Origin: Pseudomonadales bacterium
Lineage (GTDB): Bacteria; Pseudomonadota; Gammaproteobacteria; Pseudomonadales; Azotimanducaceae
DNA length: 64,000 nt
Direction: 5' to 3'
NCBI GenBank assembly: GCA_022827905.1
Contig: JAJEIQ010000079.1
Location: 45,998-109,997 of the forward strand
Below, one piece after another: positions 15,926 to 24,264 of the stretch. The translations under genes were made by a program, and so were the position numbers. Below the pieces are notes generated by a model. That model did not search any database, was not told the DNA's origin, and worked only from the letters and a program-made list of their open reading frames with translations. The first letter of the stretch is position 1. Each line of letters begins with the position of its first letter.

Positions 15926-16560
15926 TCCTCGACCTGCATGCCCACTCCGTGGTCTCCGACGACGGGCGGGCCAAAGTGCCGAACTACTGCCAGTGGATTC
16001 GCGCCAAGGAACTGCCCATTGAAGGCTTCGTGCTGACCGAGCACCGCCAGTTCGACTTCGCCTCCGACTACAACGCCTTGGCCCGCCAGTTCGGGCTGAC
16101 CATTCTGAAGGCCAGCGAGGTGGAGACCGAATACGGCCATGTGCTGGTCTTCGGCGTCACCGAGGCCTTGACCCATGCGTTCGACTTCGCCGACATCCGC
16201 CTGCCCCTCGCCCAGGTCATCGAAGAAGCCGAACGCCACGGCGCCGTGCCGGTGCCCTGCCACCCGGGACGCAGACGCGTGGGCATGGCGGCGCACATCG
16301 ACGAACTCGGCGTGCCCGAAGGGGTGCGCATCGTCGAGATATTCAACGGCGGCAGCCGCGGCGAGGAGGACCGCATCGCCGCGGCCATGGCCGACGAGCA
16401 AAACTATCGGGGCATCGGCGGCAGCGACGCCCACATCGTCAGCCACATCGGGCGCTGCGCCACCCGCTTCGACGGCACGGTAGGCAGCGAGGGCGAACTG
16501 GCCGAAGCGTTGCGCAGCGGCGGCTTCGAAGCCTTGAGTTTCCGGGAGCAGCAGGCATGA
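15922..16560 (+). CDS. PHP domain metal-dependent phosphoesterase
   Basis: Protein of 212 residues that is essentially a single PHP domain. Metal-binding motifs are visible: LDLHAHS at the start (4-10), LTEHRQ (about 35-39), the CHPGRRR His (about 114) and GSDAH near residue 170. Related proteins are 5'-3' exonucleases of short oligonucleotides or nucleotide 3',5'-bisphosphate phosphatases. An HxGR-like CHPGR also fits a role in releasing phosphate. The ATG overlaps the coaE stop and the TGA overlaps the next gene's ATG, so the four genes coaE to MaoC are translationally coupled. A role in CoA or 3'-phosphate turnover is possible but unproven. Confidence 0.75.
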   Translation: MILDLHAHSVVSDDGRAKVPNYCQWIRAKELPIEGFVLTEHRQFDFASDYNALARQFGLTILKASEVETEYGHVLVFGVTEALTHAFDFADIRLPLAQVIEEAERHGAVPVPCHPGRRRVGMAAHIDELGVPEGVRIVEIFNGGSRGEEDRIAAAMADEQNYRGIGGSDAHIVSHIGRCATRFDGTVGSEGELAEALRSGGFEALSFREQQA

Positions 16561-17009
16561 GCAACGCAATCGACGTGGAGGCCCTGCGAGAGGCCTATCT
16601 GAACGAGGTTTTCGACGAGGTGGAAGTCACTTTGGATGCTGAAGAAACGGCCGCTTACGCTGCCAGTTGCGGCGAGGTTTCACCCTGCTTCACCGATCCT
16701 TCCGACCCGGACTTCCAGGCTCCGCCCACCCTGCCCGCCAGCATTCACCCGAGCCGACAGCGGCCCAAGGGCTTTCCGAAAGTGGTGGGGCTCGGCATGG
16801 ATGCCGGCAAGGCCGTGCACTGCCACCGCCCCATCCGTCCCGGCGTCAAGCTGACCGCCAAGACCCACATGCACGACATCTACACCAAGACCGGGCGTTC
16901 CGGGCGCATGGTGTTCTTCGTCAACCGCATGGAGATATTCGATCCCGAAGGCCAACTGCTGGCCTCCGCGGACACCAGCAGCGTGGTGCGGGAGCGTCCG
17001 GAGGAATGA
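16557..17009 (+). CDS. MaoC-type dehydratase, FAS1-like N-terminal domain protein
   Basis: Protein of 150 residues with a hot-dog fold of the kind that forms the non-catalytic partner of heterodimeric MaoC enoyl-CoA hydratases (ChsH2/ChsH1 type). Features are the early AYAASCGE...PCFTDP segment and the central [24 protein letters not shown] turn, typical of this half. It lacks the hydratase Asp/His motif, which is in the next gene. Start and stop overlap its neighbours by 4 bases, so the two halves are made together. The pair probably hydrates an enoyl-CoA with a bulky acyl group. Substrate inferred only. Confidence 0.75.
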   Translation: MSNAIDVEALREAYLNEVFDEVEVTLDAEETAAYAASCGEVSPCFTDPSDPDFQAPPTLPASIHPSRQRPKGFPKVVGLGMDAGKAVHCHRPIRPGVKLTAKTHMHDIYTKTGRSGRMVFFVNRMEIFDPEGQLLASADTSSVVRERPEE

Positions 17010-17419
17010 CCGTCAATCGTATCACCGATGTTGAATTCGGCGACACGCTGCCGGTGTTCGACCCAGACACCCGCCTCGCCAACGTGGCCCGCTTCGTCAA
17101 GACCGCACACTGGAACGGGCCGCGCTTCACCGACCACGAAGCGGCCCGCGCCGAAGGACTGCCCGGCGCCCTCGTGCCCGGCATCATGAGCCAAGGCTTC
17201 CTAGCCGCAATGATCCACCGCTGGGCTCCCAAGGCGGAAATTCTCTACGTCGATACGGTGTTCCGAGCGCCAGTGATCGTGGACCAGCCCTGCCACATCA
17301 ACGGCGTGGTCACCGATATCGACGAGGCCACCGGCGAAGTGGAAATCGACCTGACGGTAACCAACGACGCCGGGGAGACACGGGTGTTCGGCACGGCGCG
17401 GGCGAAGCTGCCGAACTGA
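17006..17419 (+). CDS. MaoC-like enoyl-CoA hydratase, catalytic half
   Basis: Protein of 137 residues with a single hot-dog domain. The hydratase motif is recognisable in [22 protein letters not shown] followed by [12 protein letters not shown], where the Asp-His region and the Gly-Ile turn correspond to the R-hydratase/MaoC active site. The ATG at 17006 overlaps the stop of the FAS1-like partner. Together they resemble the ChsH1-ChsH2 heterodimer of sterol side-chain degradation, with the DUF35 and thiolase-like genes next door on the other strand. The gene is convergent with the DUF35 gene, 21 bases apart. Confidence 0.78.
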   Translation: MTVNRITDVEFGDTLPVFDPDTRLANVARFVKTAHWNGPRFTDHEAARAEGLPGALVPGIMSQGFLAAMIHRWAPKAEILYVDTVFRAPVIVDQPCHINGVVTDIDEATGEVEIDLTVTNDAGETRVFGTARAKLPN

Positions 17420-17440
17420 GGCTGACGCAGAAGCCCGTCC

Positions 17441-17851
17441 TCAAGCAGGCTCAAAAAGAGGCACGCAAAGCGCCTCGTGCTCCTCCCAGCGGACCTTCAC
17501 CCGCATTCCGATGCGGACGCTTGAATGGTCATCGATGCCCACCACGTTCGACACTAGGCGCGGGCCCTCGTCGAGGTCGATCCAGGCGACCGCATAAGGC
17601 GCCATGCTGCGGAAGAACGGGTGGTAGCTCTGGCGGACAATGCTGTAGGTGTACACCGTGCCCTCCCCGGCGGATTCCTTCCACTCCAGATTGGCGCTTA
17701 AGCAGCTTGAGCAACGACGGCGCGGGTAAAACACCACCGCGCCGCAGTCGGCGCACTGCTGATAGATCAGTCGCTTTTCCTTGGTGGCCAGCCAGAATGC
17801 CTGGGTGTCCAGGTCGCGGAGGTTCGGCAATGGACGGGTTGGATCGGCCAT
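17441..17851 (-). CDS. DUF35 (zinc ribbon plus OB-fold) acyl-CoA-associated protein
   Basis: Protein of 136 residues. An N-terminal amphipathic helix (FWLATKEKRLIYQQC) leads into a zinc ribbon with Cys33, Cys36, Cys47 and Cys50, then an OB-fold (TVYTYSIVRQSYHP...VGMRVKVRWEE). DUF35 proteins bind thiolase-like partners and are needed for their activity, as in the Ltp2 aldolase of sterol degradation and in archaeal HMG-CoA synthesis. The gene lies 3 bases after the thiolase-like gene on the same strand, which supports a complex. Confidence 0.85.
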   Translation of the reverse strand: MADPTRPLPNLRDLDTQAFWLATKEKRLIYQQCADCGAVVFYPRRRCSSCLSANLEWKESAGEGTVYTYSIVRQSYHPFFRSMAPYAVAWIDLDEGPRLVSNVVGIDDHSSVRIGMRVKVRWEEHEALCVPLFEPA

Positions 17852-17854
17852 GAC

Positions 17855-19048
17855 TCAGTCCCTCCCCAAGATGATGGTCCCGGCGCAGTGGCGGCTGCCG
17901 AGCATGCCGCCGTTGCCGTGGGCGACGGCGAGGCGGGCGCCCTCCACCTGGGAGCAGGACTCGCCGCGCAATTGGCGGGCCGCTTCGATCAGCAGAAAGA
18001 TGCCGCGCATGCCCGGATGGTTGGAGGACAGTCCGCCGCCGTCGGTGTTCAGCGCCGGGCCGTCGTTCGGACGGTCGAAGCGCAGGCGACCGCCGCTGAC
18101 CCAGGCGCCGCCCTCCCCCTTGGCGCAGAAGCCAAGGTCTTCCAGGATGGTGAGCACCGTGATGCTGAACGAGTCGTAAATCATGGCGATGTCGATCTCG
18201 TCCGGGCGAACACCCGCCTCGCCAAAGGCCACCGGGCCGGATTGGGCGGCGGCGCTGGTCGTGATGTCGCCGCCGTTTTCCGGATAGGCCGTGGCCTCGC
18301 CTGCGCCGAGCAGCCAGACCGGCGGCTTGGCGCAGTCGCGGGCTACGTCGGCGGCGGCAATGACCACTGCTCCGCCGCCATCGGAGATCATGCAGCATTC
18401 CAGCAGGTGCAGCGGGTCGGCAATCATCCGGGAACCCACCACATCCGCCACCGTGGTTTCCCGAATGTCGAGAAACTCCAAGTCTTCCATGGCCTTGACC
18501 GCCTCGGGGTTGCGCATGGCGTGATAGCGGGTGGCCACCGATATCTCGGCAAGCTGCTCGCTGGTCGTGCCGTAGTCGAATCGATGCCGCTGGGCAACCA
18601 TGGCGTAGTTGGCGACCAGCGTCATGCCGGCGAAACTGTCCATGTTGTCGGCCGGATGACCGCCGCCACCGCGCCCGCCGACGCCGATGGCCTGGGCGTT
18701 GCTGTGGGCGGTGGAGCCGTAGGTGAGCAAAGCGACCCGCGCCTTGCCCGCGGCCAGGTCGCGCTTGGCATGGGCGGCGTGAAATTCATAGGAGGAGCCG
18801 CCAACGCCGGTGGTGTCGATGACCTTGGGCTTGAGCCCAAAGTACTCGGCGATGTTGAGACCGGCCATGCCACCCCCGTCCCCCGCATCGTAGATGGCAT
18901 CCACGTCGCCTAAGCGCAACCCTGCATCCTCAAGCGCCCGGGCTGCGCACTCCGCCTTGATCTGCAACGGGCTTAACGCGCCCTCCACGTCCCGGGAAGG
19001 GAACTCATGAATGCCGACGATGGCGGCGTCTCTAGCTTGGGCAACCAA
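17855..19048 (-). CDS. SCP2-type thiolase-like protein lacking the nucleophilic Cys (possible retro-aldolase)
   Basis: Thiolase-fold protein of about 397 residues. At the usual nucleophile position the sequence reads GVGGSSYEFHAAHA (about 82-95), with Ser where thiolases have Cys. The later motifs are also of the SCP2/Ltp2 kind: LSSNHPG and AHGNGGMLGS, instead of the classic GHP and CGGGG forms. Such enzymes paired with DUF35 proteins cleave a beta-hydroxy acyl-CoA by retro-aldol chemistry rather than by thiolysis. The TTG at 19048 is preferred because AAGGA lies 6 bases upstream; the TTG at 19054 leaves no spacing. Directly upstream is an A+T-rich gap, then the CoA-transferase gene. Confidence 0.8.
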   Translation of the reverse strand: MVAQARDAAIVGIHEFPSRDVEGALSPLQIKAECAARALEDAGLRLGDVDAIYDAGDGGGMAGLNIAEYFGLKPKVIDTTGVGGSSYEFHAAHAKRDLAAGKARVALLTYGSTAHSNAQAIGVGGRGGGGHPADNMDSFAGMTLVANYAMVAQRHRFDYGTTSEQLAEISVATRYHAMRNPEAVKAMEDLEFLDIRETTVADVVGSRMIADPLHLLECCMISDGGGAVVIAAADVARDCAKPPVWLLGAGEATAYPENGGDITTSAAAQSGPVAFGEAGVRPDEIDIAMIYDSFSITVLTILEDLGFCAKGEGGAWVSGGRLRFDRPNDGPALNTDGGGLSSNHPGMRGIFLLIEAARQLRGESCSQVEGARLAVAHGNGGMLGSRHCAGTIILGRD

Positions 19049-19111
19049 TCTCAATCCTTAATGTTAGATATATAAAATACTTTTAATTATCTGATATTTA
19101 GTTAAATTTTT
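19049..19111 (-). promoter_or_regulatory. A+T-rich gap, probable promoter region of the thiolase-like gene
   Basis: The 60-base gap before the thiolase-like gene is strikingly A+T-rich in an otherwise G+C-rich window. It contains TATATATCTAAC and TTTAAC stretches on the minus strand, plus the AAGGA ribosome-binding site (19059-19055). No hexamer pair with ideal spacing stands out, so only a general promoter location is proposed. Confidence 0.35.
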
Positions 19112-20302
19112 TCATGAAGAAGAAATCACGGCACCCGAGTCAACGAGCGAGCGAATCTCCGCCGTGGAGTAACCCAGGCTGCGCAGCACCGGCTCTGAAT
19201 GTTCCCCCAAAACCGGCGCGGGAGCTTCCACATCCGCCGGGGTGTCCTCAAAATGGGCCGCGGGCCGAGCCAAGCGCACTTGGCCGTAGTCCTCGAAATC
19301 GTAGATGCCCACCGTATCGTTGGCAATGATCTGCTCATGGTTCAGTAAATCCAATCGGGTCAGCAGCGGTGCCGAGGGCACGCCTTCGGCGTCCAAGCGG
19401 GCCAAGATCTCGTCGCGGTCCCACTGCTTAAGCTGTTCGGCGGTCATGGCCTTGCGTTCCCCGGCGTTGCGAAAGCGGGCTGCCGTGGTGGCAAAGCGGG
19501 GATCGTCGATCCAATCCTCCTTGCGGATGGCGGTGCACAGGCCGCGCCACTCCTTGTCGCTGATGGCCCCAGCGGTGATGTAGCCGTTTTTTGTCTCGTA
19601 GATCAGATCCATGGTGCCTTGGTACTTGGTCACGTCCACCTCATCGCCAACGTAAACCAGTCCGCCCATGCCCTCGGGCCAGAAGAAGGCGATCATGGTG
19701 TCCAGCATGGAAAGCCGGATGTGCTGGCCTTGGCCACGCTTCTCGCGGGCGTAGAGAGCCGATGAGATGGCCTGGGCGGCGGTAACCGCCGTCACCTTGT
19801 CGGCGATGATGATGCGAAACATGCGCGGCCGCTTGGTTTCCCGGTCGGCCTGAATGTCGGTGGCCCCGGAAAGCGCCTGAATCACTGGATCGTACACCCG
19901 CTGATGGGCGTAGGGGCCCTGCTCCCCGAAGCCGCTGATGGAGACGTAGATGAGCCTCGGATTTGCGGCGCACATGGCGTCCGCGCCCAAGCCCAAGCGA
20001 TCCATGGCGCCGGGGCGGAAGTTCTGCAGCAGCACGTCGGCGGAGGCGATCAGCGCCTGCACCGGCGCCAGGGCCTCCGGTTTCTTCAGATCGACGCACA
20101 GCGAGCGCTTGCCCCGGTTGCAGGCGAAGAACCCTGGCGGCAGACCGTTGCGGCCCGTGCTGATGCGCCGCATCTCATCACCGGCGGGGGACTCCACCTT
20201 GATGACCTCGGCACCTTGGTCGGCCAGCATCGCCGCGGCCACCGGACCGGAGACCATGGCGGTGAAGTCCACCACCCGCACCCCATCGAGTGGGCCGGCC
20301 AT
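19112..20302 (-). CDS. Class III (CaiB/BaiF family) acyl-CoA transferase
   Basis: Protein of 396 residues that moves CoA between carboxylic acids. The N-terminus MAGPLDGVRVVDFTAMVSGP and the catalytic Asp region (CVDLKKPEALAPVQALIASADVLLQNFRPGAMDRLGLG) are typical; the nucleophilic Asp of the family lies near residue 168 by length (GATDIQADRE region). The C-terminal domain ends with the standard PVLGEHSEPVLRSLGY. The ATG at 20302 is preferred, with GGGGA about 7 bases upstream. It probably activates the organic acid fed into the neighbouring acyl-CoA pathway. It starts 18 bases after the secreted unknown gene. Confidence 0.88.
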   Translation of the reverse strand: MAGPLDGVRVVDFTAMVSGPVAAAMLADQGAEVIKVESPAGDEMRRISTGRNGLPPGFFACNRGKRSLCVDLKKPEALAPVQALIASADVLLQNFRPGAMDRLGLGADAMCAANPRLIYVSISGFGEQGPYAHQRVYDPVIQALSGATDIQADRETKRPRMFRIIIADKVTAVTAAQAISSALYAREKRGQGQHIRLSMLDTMIAFFWPEGMGGLVYVGDEVDVTKYQGTMDLIYETKNGYITAGAISDKEWRGLCTAIRKEDWIDDPRFATTAARFRNAGERKAMTAEQLKQWDRDEILARLDAEGVPSAPLLTRLDLLNHEQIIANDTVGIYDFEDYGQVRLARPAAHFEDTPADVEAPAPVLGEHSEPVLRSLGYSTAEIRSLVDSGAVISSS

Positions 20303-20320
20303 CAAGACATCCCCATTGGT

Positions 20321-21124
20321 TCAGTCGTCAAACACATAGCGATTCTCCCCGCTGCTTGATGAGACTTCCCGGCAGTCGATGGTCGATGAACGGCATTTGC
20401 TGTCGTCGCGCATCCACATGAAGCCGTTGCGAAACCCGAAGATCGGCTTGAGGAAACGCATGGCGGTCGGCTCGCCGTCCACAAAGCCGGGAATGAAGTC
20501 GTTGCCGTTGATGTAGCGCCGGGCGTAGCGGCGGGTCTCGCGCGTGGTCCATGCAGTGTCCACCAGCTTCAGGTCCCGCGTCCGGCCCGTCTCGTCCATT
20601 TGCGCGTCCGCCCACAGCAAACCGATGTCGGCCCGTGGATTGAAGCGATTGCTGCCGTAGCGTTGCGGCGCGATGTAGTTGACGCCAAAGGCCTTGGCGT
20701 TGGTGCCGTGGTTGGGAATGACCGCGGTCACCCGCTGCCCGTCCTGGCTGCGAAATAGCACGGTGAACAGCACCAGCGCGTTGACCTTCTCGCCATCCGC
20801 CTCGGCTGGCACGAATGTGGCCCGGCCAGCCACTCGCTCCACGGCCTCAAAGAACGCGTCCGGCACTTCGGCATCGTCATAGCAGCCCACTTCCCGAATG
20901 GCGCCGCCGAGCATCACCTTGGCTTCGCAGCGCAGGTAGAGGGTATGGTCGCCCAGCACATCAGGATGCTCGATCAATCGAGCGATGGAAGCATCGTGAT
21001 TGCCAATGCGGGCGGGGGTCAGTTCCGCGCCATGAACTGCGGCGGTTGTGAGGCAAAGCGCAACGACGGCCAAGCCGCTCGACGCCCGACTGCGAATCCA
21101 AAGGGCCATGGGGCTTAAGGCCAT
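20321..21124 (-). CDS. Secreted protein of unknown function
   Basis: Protein of 267 residues from the ATG at 21124 (or 262 from 21109). A Sec-type signal peptide is clear: positive residues (MALWIRSR), a hydrophobic core (SGLAVVALCLTTAAVHG), and Ala-type cleavage before AELTP. The mature part has no family I recognise. It contains scattered Cys residues (CEAKV, VGCYDD and two near the end) that could form disulfides, a DALVLFT-like beta stretch and a basic RRYARRYING segment. The longer open frame upstream overlaps the divergent YjbR gene and was rejected. Its role is unknown. Same strand as the CoA-transferase gene. Confidence 0.6.
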   Translation of the reverse strand: MALSPMALWIRSRASSGLAVVALCLTTAAVHGAELTPARIGNHDASIARLIEHPDVLGDHTLYLRCEAKVMLGGAIREVGCYDDAEVPDAFFEAVERVAGRATFVPAEADGEKVNALVLFTVLFRSQDGQRVTAVIPNHGTNAKAFGVNYIAPQRYGSNRFNPRADIGLLWADAQMDETGRTRDLKLVDTAWTTRETRRYARRYINGNDFIPGFVDGEPTAMRFLKPIFGFRNGFMWMRDDSKCRSSTIDCREVSSSSGENRYVFDD

Positions 21125-21217
21125 CTCCAACAGGATCGGGAAAGTGGGGTAGCATACATCCGCATTGACGCTTCGCGCCAACCCACCCCACCCATTAGTC
21201 GGACAGGACAACAAGCA

Positions 21218-21988
21218 ATGGGCCGGAACATCAGCCAAGCGGTCCGCGAACTCTGCCTGGCCTTGCCGGAAGCCGAGGAGCGGCCCTCCAGGGGCTCCCC
21301 GGACTATCGAGTGGGTGGCAAGACCTTCGCCACCTACGTCATCAACCACCACGGCGACGGGCACATCGCCCTGTGGCTGAACGCCCCGGACGGCGCCCAA
21401 GCCTTCTATACGGAAAACGAACCGGAACACTACTTCGTGCCACCCTATGTCGGCCCTCGGGGCTGGCTTGGGGTGCATCTCGACCGGGGCCTGCGCTGGA
21501 CCACCATCGCCGACCGGGTGCGTGAGGCCTATGAGAAATTGGCACCCGAAAGCCTCAAGGTCCGCTTGACGGAGACACCTGAGGTCGAACCGCCCAACGA
21601 ACCGCTGTCGATTGAGGAATTCGACCCCATGGCGAGGCCCCGCGCCCAGGAGGTGCTTGGGATGCTTCGGGAGACCTGCCTGGCACTGCCGGAAACCACC
21701 GAGGGCACCCGCTTCGGCGATCCGATTTTCCGCGCCGGCAAGAAGGGCTTCGCCCTAGCGCATGGCCGCCGGGGACGGATCCGGCTGCAATTTTGGGTGG
21801 GCGCGGACCGCCAAGACTCGCTTTGCTTCGATGAGCGCTACCGCGTTCCGCCCTACGTCGGCCACCAAGGCTGGATCGAACTCGACGCGGAGGATTTCGC
21901 GGATCGGGACGAAATTGCAGCGCTCGCCGTGGATAGCTACCGCCACTTCGCGCTCAAGCGAATGCTCAAGGCGTTGGAAGGCGGCTAA
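21218..21988 (+). CDS. Tandem MmcQ/YjbR-fold protein
   Basis: Protein of 256 residues made of two copies of the YjbR (DUF419) domain, about 1-117 and 145-253. Each copy starts with a similar helix (REL/RETCLALPE) and carries the family's PPYVG-GW motif: PPYVGPRGWLGVHLD in the first and PPYVGHQGWIELDAE in the second. The fold is of the CyaY-like/DNA-binding type and its function is unclear. The two copies are joined by a Pro/Glu-rich linker. Single-domain forms are usual, so this is an internal duplication. Confidence 0.8.
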   Translation: MGRNISQAVRELCLALPEAEERPSRGSPDYRVGGKTFATYVINHHGDGHIALWLNAPDGAQAFYTENEPEHYFVPPYVGPRGWLGVHLDRGLRWTTIADRVREAYEKLAPESLKVRLTETPEVEPPNEPLSIEEFDPMARPRAQEVLGMLRETCLALPETTEGTRFGDPIFRAGKKGFALAHGRRGRIRLQFWVGADRQDSLCFDERYRVPPYVGHQGWIELDAEDFADRDEIAALAVDSYRHFALKRMLKALEGG

Positions 21989-22001
21989 AAGCGGTTATGA
22001 T
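21974..22001 (+). promoter_or_regulatory. Probable sigma-70 promoter of the ferredoxin gene
   Basis: TTGGAA (21974-21979) and TATGAT (21996-22001) are separated by 16 bases, overlapping the end of the YjbR gene. Transcription would start about 45 bases upstream of the ferredoxin ATG. Based on hexamer similarity only. Confidence 0.4.
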
Positions 22002-22052
22002 ACGCGGCCTTCCAAATCACCCCCAACCAAGCAGCAGTTGAGGTCTCACAAC

Positions 22053-22373
22053 ATGCCCACACTCACCTACATCGAATTTGACGGAACCAAGCACACCATC
22101 GACGCCGAGCTCGGCACATCGGTCATGCGCGGCGCCATCGACCACGGCGTGCCCGGCATCGACGCCGACTGCGGCGGCGAATGCTCCTGCGCCACCTGCC
22201 ACGTCATCGTCAATGACGAGTGGATGGATGTGGTGGGACGTCCCGCCGAGGACGAGGAGGCGATGCTGGACTTGAACCCGGAGCGCGAAGTGAACTCCAG
22301 GCTCTCCTGCCAGATCGAAGTCAGCGATGTCCTGAATGGGCTGGTCGTGAAGCTGCCCGAGTTTCAGATGTAG
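22053..22373 (+). CDS. Adrenodoxin-type 2Fe-2S ferredoxin
   Basis: Small electron carrier of 106 residues. The cluster ligands are Cys40, Cys46, Cys49 and Cys86 in the C-X5-C-X2-C...C pattern of vertebrate-type/Isc ferredoxins. An extra Cys44 lies within the loop (DCGGECSCATCH). An acidic patch (DEWMDVVGRPAEDEEAML) fits the reductase and P450 docking helix of this class. No P450 or reductase gene is adjacent. The SDR gene follows 37 bases downstream. Fdx-like proteins of this type usually serve P450 monooxygenases or ring hydroxylases. Confidence 0.88.
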   Translation: MPTLTYIEFDGTKHTIDAELGTSVMRGAIDHGVPGIDADCGGECSCATCHVIVNDEWMDVVGRPAEDEEAMLDLNPEREVNSRLSCQIEVSDVLNGLVVKLPEFQM

Positions 22374-22410
22374 CGCCATTCAGGACGCTGCAATTGGAAT
22401 AGACGGGATT

Positions 22411-23274
22411 ATGCGACTGAAGGACAAGGTGGCGGTCATCACCGGCGGCGCCAGCGGCATGGGCCGGGCGACGGCGCTGCGCTTCCTGGCCGAAGGGGCC
22501 AACGTGGTCATCGCCGACTACAACGCCGAGACCGGAGCCGACGCCATGAAGGAGGCCGCCGATCAAGGCTTCGGGGAGCGCACTCGGTTCGCGCGCACCG
22601 ACGTGGCCGTTGAGGAACAGGTCGAGAACATGATCGCCGCCGCCGTCGATGCCTTCGGCCACCTCGACATCGTGTTCAACAACGCCGGGGTGGGCGGGGC
22701 CATCGGCCCGTTGGGCGCCACCCGGGTGGAGGACTGGGACTACACCTTCGACGTTCTGGTGAAGGGCGTCTTTCTCGGCGTCAAGCACGCCGCCCAGGTC
22801 ATGCAGGCCCAAGGACGGGGCGGGGCCATCATCAACACCGCCTCGGTGGCCGGGCTGAGCGGCGATGCCGGACCCATCGCCTACTCCGCCGCCAAGGCGG
22901 CGGTCATCAACCTCACCCGCGGCGCCGCAGTGGAGTTGGCCCTGGACCGCATTCGCGTGAACGCCATCTGCCCCGGCTTCATCGCCACGCCCTTGGCCGA
23001 GCAGGGACGGCCGGAGTCCACCCGCGCCGCCTTCGCCAAGTCACAACCCTGGCCGGACTACGGCCGCGGCGAGCACATTGCCGGAGCGGCCCTGTTCCTG
23101 GCCAGCGAAGACGCCGAGTTCGTCACCGGGGAGGCGCTGATCGTGGATGGCGGCCTAAGCGCCGCCGGACCGGAGCTGTCGAAGAAGTTCAGCCACATCT
23201 CCGCCCGGGGATCGGGCAAGGCCGGCATCACCCGGGGGTCAACGGGCGAACCGCCGGTTCTGCGGCGGATCTAG
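22411..23274 (+). CDS. Short-chain dehydrogenase/reductase
   Basis: Classical SDR of 287 residues. The cofactor motif is TGGASGMG (about 11-18), followed by the NNAG motif (NNAGVGG, about 90) and the catalytic Ser...YSAAK (Tyr and Lys about 159-163). An Asp at the end of strand 2 (VVIADYNAE) points to NAD rather than NADP. The C-terminal tail after the dimerisation region (RGSGKAGITRGSTGEPPVLRRI) is atypical and resembles the low-complexity reading of a G+C-rich repeat. Its substrate is unknown, probably a secondary alcohol in lipid metabolism. Confidence 0.85.
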   Translation: MRLKDKVAVITGGASGMGRATALRFLAEGANVVIADYNAETGADAMKEAADQGFGERTRFARTDVAVEEQVENMIAAAVDAFGHLDIVFNNAGVGGAIGPLGATRVEDWDYTFDVLVKGVFLGVKHAAQVMQAQGRGGAIINTASVAGLSGDAGPIAYSAAKAAVINLTRGAAVELALDRIRVNAICPGFIATPLAEQGRPESTRAAFAKSQPWPDYGRGEHIAGAALFLASEDAEFVTGEALIVDGGLSAAGPELSKKFSHISARGSGKAGITRGSTGEPPVLRRI

Positions 23275-23451
23275 CGCTTCATCTCACCTGCGGGCTGCTA
23301 AGGTGGAACTTTCGGTTTGATCTGAAGAGCGACAAGGAGCGGTATCAATGCCTTTGCAGGGAGACACTGGACCGAAGGCTGTGACCACAAACTCAATTCG
23401 CAGGACCACTGCTAGCGGACAATAGGGATGTCCACCGAATGGCCGAGATCT

Positions 23452-24264
23452 TTAGGCCGACAGGCCGAGCTTTGCATATCGCTTGGAAGCCGCCCATATC
23501 CAACCTTCCGTCTCGGCGAGCCCCCGCGACTGGTTGTGCGGCTCAACAGAATTTCCAGCAAGGAAGTCCCTGCCTGCGAGGACACAGCCTACAGCGTCCA
23601 CCAAATGGTCGTTCTTCGCAATGTCGACGTTAGTCTGGTCCTGCAAGCCCAGCGGCTTTAGCTCCTTGATCATCCGCTCACGATCAGAGCGACCCGCTTC
23701 ACCCGCTTTCTTGTAGGCACCGGTTCTGATGCAATGAGCCCGCATCGTGGCCGCGGGGTACACCTCGATTACACCTAACTGTCGTTCAACGTCGCGCTTC
23801 GACCAAGCCAACCGCAGCGGCATATCATCATCGGGAAGGTTGAGGTATCTGCCAAGCTCCCAAAGAAAATTCAATGCACAGTGGGCGGTCCGTGCGATCT
23901 TGTCAGCGCCGACTTCCATTGGATTCATTCCAAGGCGGCGTTTGATACATCGATCCGTCTCACGGGCGAAAAGCGCGTCCGCAGACACTTGGACGGGGTA
24001 ACCGGCCCTATGCGAGGCAAAAGACCTGGTCCGCATCTCATTGGGCCACCCTAAGGGCGCGTCAATCGCAATTAGTACAGGCCCTCCAGCGTTTTGAGTC
24101 CATTCGCCAACGATACTCACCCGTGGCGGGCGCTTCATACCCGTGCAAACCTCGCGCAGCACTGCTTCCTTTTCGTCGTTCACTGTTGCCAACGCGAGTC
24201 CAGTCTTGGCCGGGGTGGTCGAGAAGTCCACGCCGATGACCGTCGTGTCCATCCCACTTGTCAT
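23452..24264 (-). CDS. DUF429 family protein, predicted RNase H-fold nuclease
   Basis: Protein of 270 residues, third gene of the operon that starts at 28333. The N-terminus TTVIGVDFSTTPAKTGLALA has the first strand and acidic residue of an RNase H-like fold. IAIDAPLGWP (about 66-75) supplies the second acidic position, and a late KNDHLVDAVGCVLAGRDFL gives further Asp residues, the standard DUF429 layout. The family is predicted to be nucleolytic but its substrate is unproven. Its ATG overlaps the upstream gene's stop by 4 bases, so the two proteins are made together. Its base composition is less G+C-rich than the flanking metabolic genes. Confidence 0.75.
   Translation of the reverse strand: MTSGMDTTVIGVDFSTTPAKTGLALATVNDEKEAVLREVCTGMKRPPRVSIVGEWTQNAGGPVLIAIDAPLGWPNEMRTRSFASHRAGYPVQVSADALFARETDRCIKRRLGMNPMEVGADKIARTAHCALNFLWELGRYLNLPDDDMPLRLAWSKRDVERQLGVIEVYPAATMRAHCIRTGAYKKAGEAGRSDRERMIKELKPLGLQDQTNVDIAKNDHLVDAVGCVLAGRDFLAGNSVEPHNQSRGLAETEGWIWAASKRYAKLGLSA

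Noticed and set aside
23222..23272. Possible repeat at the end of the SDR gene (GITRGSTGEPPVLRRI)
   Set aside because: The end of the gene is G+C-rich and partly self-complementary, but no second copy was found in the window, so it was not called a repeat.
23348..23425. 25-codon ORF with AAGGAG eight bases upstream of its ATG
   Set aside because: Too short, no recognisable sequence, and located in a convergent gap between an SDR and the DUF429 gene; one good Shine-Dalgarno sequence is not enough support.
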